A stretch of DNA of 64,000 bases from Cichorium intybus. Taxonomy: Eukaryota; Streptophyta; Magnoliopsida; Asterales; Asteraceae. The DNA is taken from contig CM042012.1 of NCBI GenBank assembly GCA_023525715.1, positions 35,226,151 through 35,290,150 on the forward strand, in the 5' to 3' direction. Of the stretch, positions 62,601-64,000 are shown piece after piece. The notes beneath the pieces are model-generated. The model was given only the letters and a program-made list of their open reading frames with translations. It searched no databases and had not been told where the DNA came from. Made by a program: the position numbers and the translations under genes. How positions within the stretch are numbered: position 1 is the first letter of the stretch; the number at the start of each line of letters is the position of its first letter.

Positions 62601-64000
62601 TCGCAGTCGTTGATGCAATCAAAAATAAACCTTAAACGCACTAATTAGCTAGGGCAAGTAAGGGTCGAATCCACGAGGAGCTTATGGTTAACAATCTAGT
62701 TCTAACAGATTTAAAAGCAAACAAATTCAGACAAACAAATACTGCAAAAGGTTTAATTCAATCAGAGAAAAGGGTGATCACTCCCGGTTTCAGTTTTGAT
62801 TCCTAACAATGTATTATATCAGATTTTACTAATTTTGCGTTCATTCAGATTACATAGACATAACCGTACTGTTACTGACTAAATCTGGGATCAAACTATG
62901 TACAATCCGCATCCTCCGTCCTACACACCACTGTGGATGATTTGTCACGGTGGGGAAGATCACAATAGAGTTGTCTTACACTCAATCAACCAACAATTTA
63001 AGAACAAGTAATGGAAGTCTAGTCATATGATTTAAAAGCAAACAATCCAAACACTGTGTTCATGAATCTAAAAAGTTCAAATCTAAATACAATACTGAAA
63101 GGAAATCAAAACCTACTCCCGGTTGTGATCACGGGATGATTTAGCTACTCATGGTTGGAACTGATGCAAACACTGTGCTGGAGATGTTGAACATGGCTGG
63201 ATCTTCAAAACTTCAGGAATTCTGACTTGATCTTGATGCAAAAGAGGTTTAATTTGAGATTGGGAATTGTTTGGGGATGATTTGGGAGTGTTTTAGACTT
63301 TGGAAAACTGTCCAAACCCTGGGAAAATCGTCTCGAGGCTCCTTGGGTCGATGGGATAAAGTTTCATTAAAAAGAGAGGCTTAAATAAGGCAATTTAGGG
63401 CATTCTACGCGGCGGCGTCCTAGGCCAGCGTCCCAGACGCCTGAGGGACTCTGAGTGCATTTCTTCAGCAGTTACGACGAGCAGCGTTCCACGACGAGAC
63501 GTCCCAAAAACGCCCGGCGTCCTAGGCCAGCGTCCCAGACGCCACCTAGGACGTTGACGGGGCTTTCTGGCATTTTTGGCTTGCTTTTTCCATGAAAATT
63601 GGCCCAGAGTTCCAGGCCAGCGTCTGGGACGCTGCCTGGGACGCTGCTAAGACGCTGAGCTTTTTCTCCCGCTTCCGGTGTCCGTTTAATGCGTGGTTTT
63701 CGCCCAAAATTCCCGTTTTTCAATCCCTGCATGTAATTCACTCAATTCCATCAAAAGTAGGGCCATTCTTGGTTAAAAAAGGCTTAATTTATCAAGTTAA
63801 TTACATTTTACTTCCAACCAAAATGGCCCGATCAGCTGGCCAGCCAGGACTGAATTGATTCGTTCAATTAGAAGTCTAAAAGTCATAAGCAAAATCGGAA
63901 ATGGGGAAACAGTGTGTCAGACGGAGATTGATCTCAATCCATGTCTCATGTCTGAAAATATCTTGTTGGACGGAGGATCATCTGATCACTTATCTATGGA
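62601..64000. other. Unclassified repeat, possibly inserted in the copia-type element
   Basis: From about 62610 the text changes character (GGGTCGAATCCACGAGG near 62668, CACTCCCGG twice). 63408-63656 carries GC-rich palindromic words (GCGTCCCAGACGC and inverted GCGTCTGGGACGC). At 63945-64000 a short frame reads ILLDGGSSDHLSM, reminiscent of a retroelement aspartic protease (D-G-G in place of D-S/T-G), but the window ends. Confidence 0.3.

Larger units (their letters stand above)
56086..64000 (+). mobile_element. Copia-type LTR retrotransposon, plus strand, degraded, continues past the window
   Basis: LTR 56086-56873, primer-binding site at 56875, AT-rich leader with conserved hairpins, then strongly decayed gag and protease relics; no RT or integrase recognised to 64000. 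The same family as 1-1674 in opposite orientation. The 3' LTR is outside the window so no TSD can be paired (the left flank is CATGC). Confidence 0.8.

Noticed and set aside
63472..63858. Open frames on both strands near the window end
   Set aside because: They read through GC-rich palindromic words of a repeat and contain no domain.

Overview
The window is nuclear DNA of a flowering plant, most likely a eudicot. It is AT-rich, has long (AT)n tracts and GT-AG introns, and is built almost wholly of plant transposable elements (Ty3/gypsy, Ty1/copia, Helitron, MULE, PIF/Harbinger, hAT, CACTA, SINE and LINE types). No bacterial or organellar gene organisation is visible. I cannot name the species. 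All boundaries were read by eye from paired termini and target-site duplications (TSDs); no search or folding was run.

Layout. 1-1674: 5' part of a copia-type LTR element on the minus strand. 1675-6737: degraded repeats with a Tourist-like MITE. 6738-8460: a solo LTR with TSD CAAGG. 8466-10454: older LTR debris plus a hAT-like MITE. 10455-18557: a complete, recently inserted but mutated Ty3/gypsy chromovirus (TSD CCTTT). 18769-18939: a fragment resembling gibberellin 2-oxidase. 19953-20250: a SINE. 21750-37799: a chain of terminal-inverted-repeat elements and a probable Helitron separated only by (AT)n tracts; the Helitron is split by a 7.9 kb LTR retrotransposon (26823-34737, TSD CAATC). 37814-38313: a MULE-type MITE with a 9-bp TSD. 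40931-41242: a hAT-like MITE. 41542-43217: a PIF/Harbinger element carrying only its Myb/SANT-like ORF. 44277-44532: a MULE transposase relic. 46197-50880: a complete but inactivated copia element (minus strand). 51540-52110: a LINE endonuclease relic. 52594-54725: a Pack-MULE with a captured methyltransferase fragment. 54927 onward: a CACTA terminus. 56086-64000: a second copy, plus strand, of the copia-type family seen at 1-1674.

The only gene with an intact predicted reading frame lies inside the 26823-34737 retrotransposon. It is antisense to the element, has four exons with consistent splice sites, and predicts a 467-residue protein with an RWP-RK transcription-factor domain. It takes the place of gag-pol between a normal primer-binding site and a normal polypurine tract. 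This is the most unusual object in the window.

The second notable signal is a family of hairpins in the copia-type pair (1-1674 and 56086-64000). Each copy has a nearly fixed core of about 22 bases enclosed by stems that differ in sequence between copies yet stay paired, including compensatory changes between the two elements. This suggests a conserved RNA or DNA structure.
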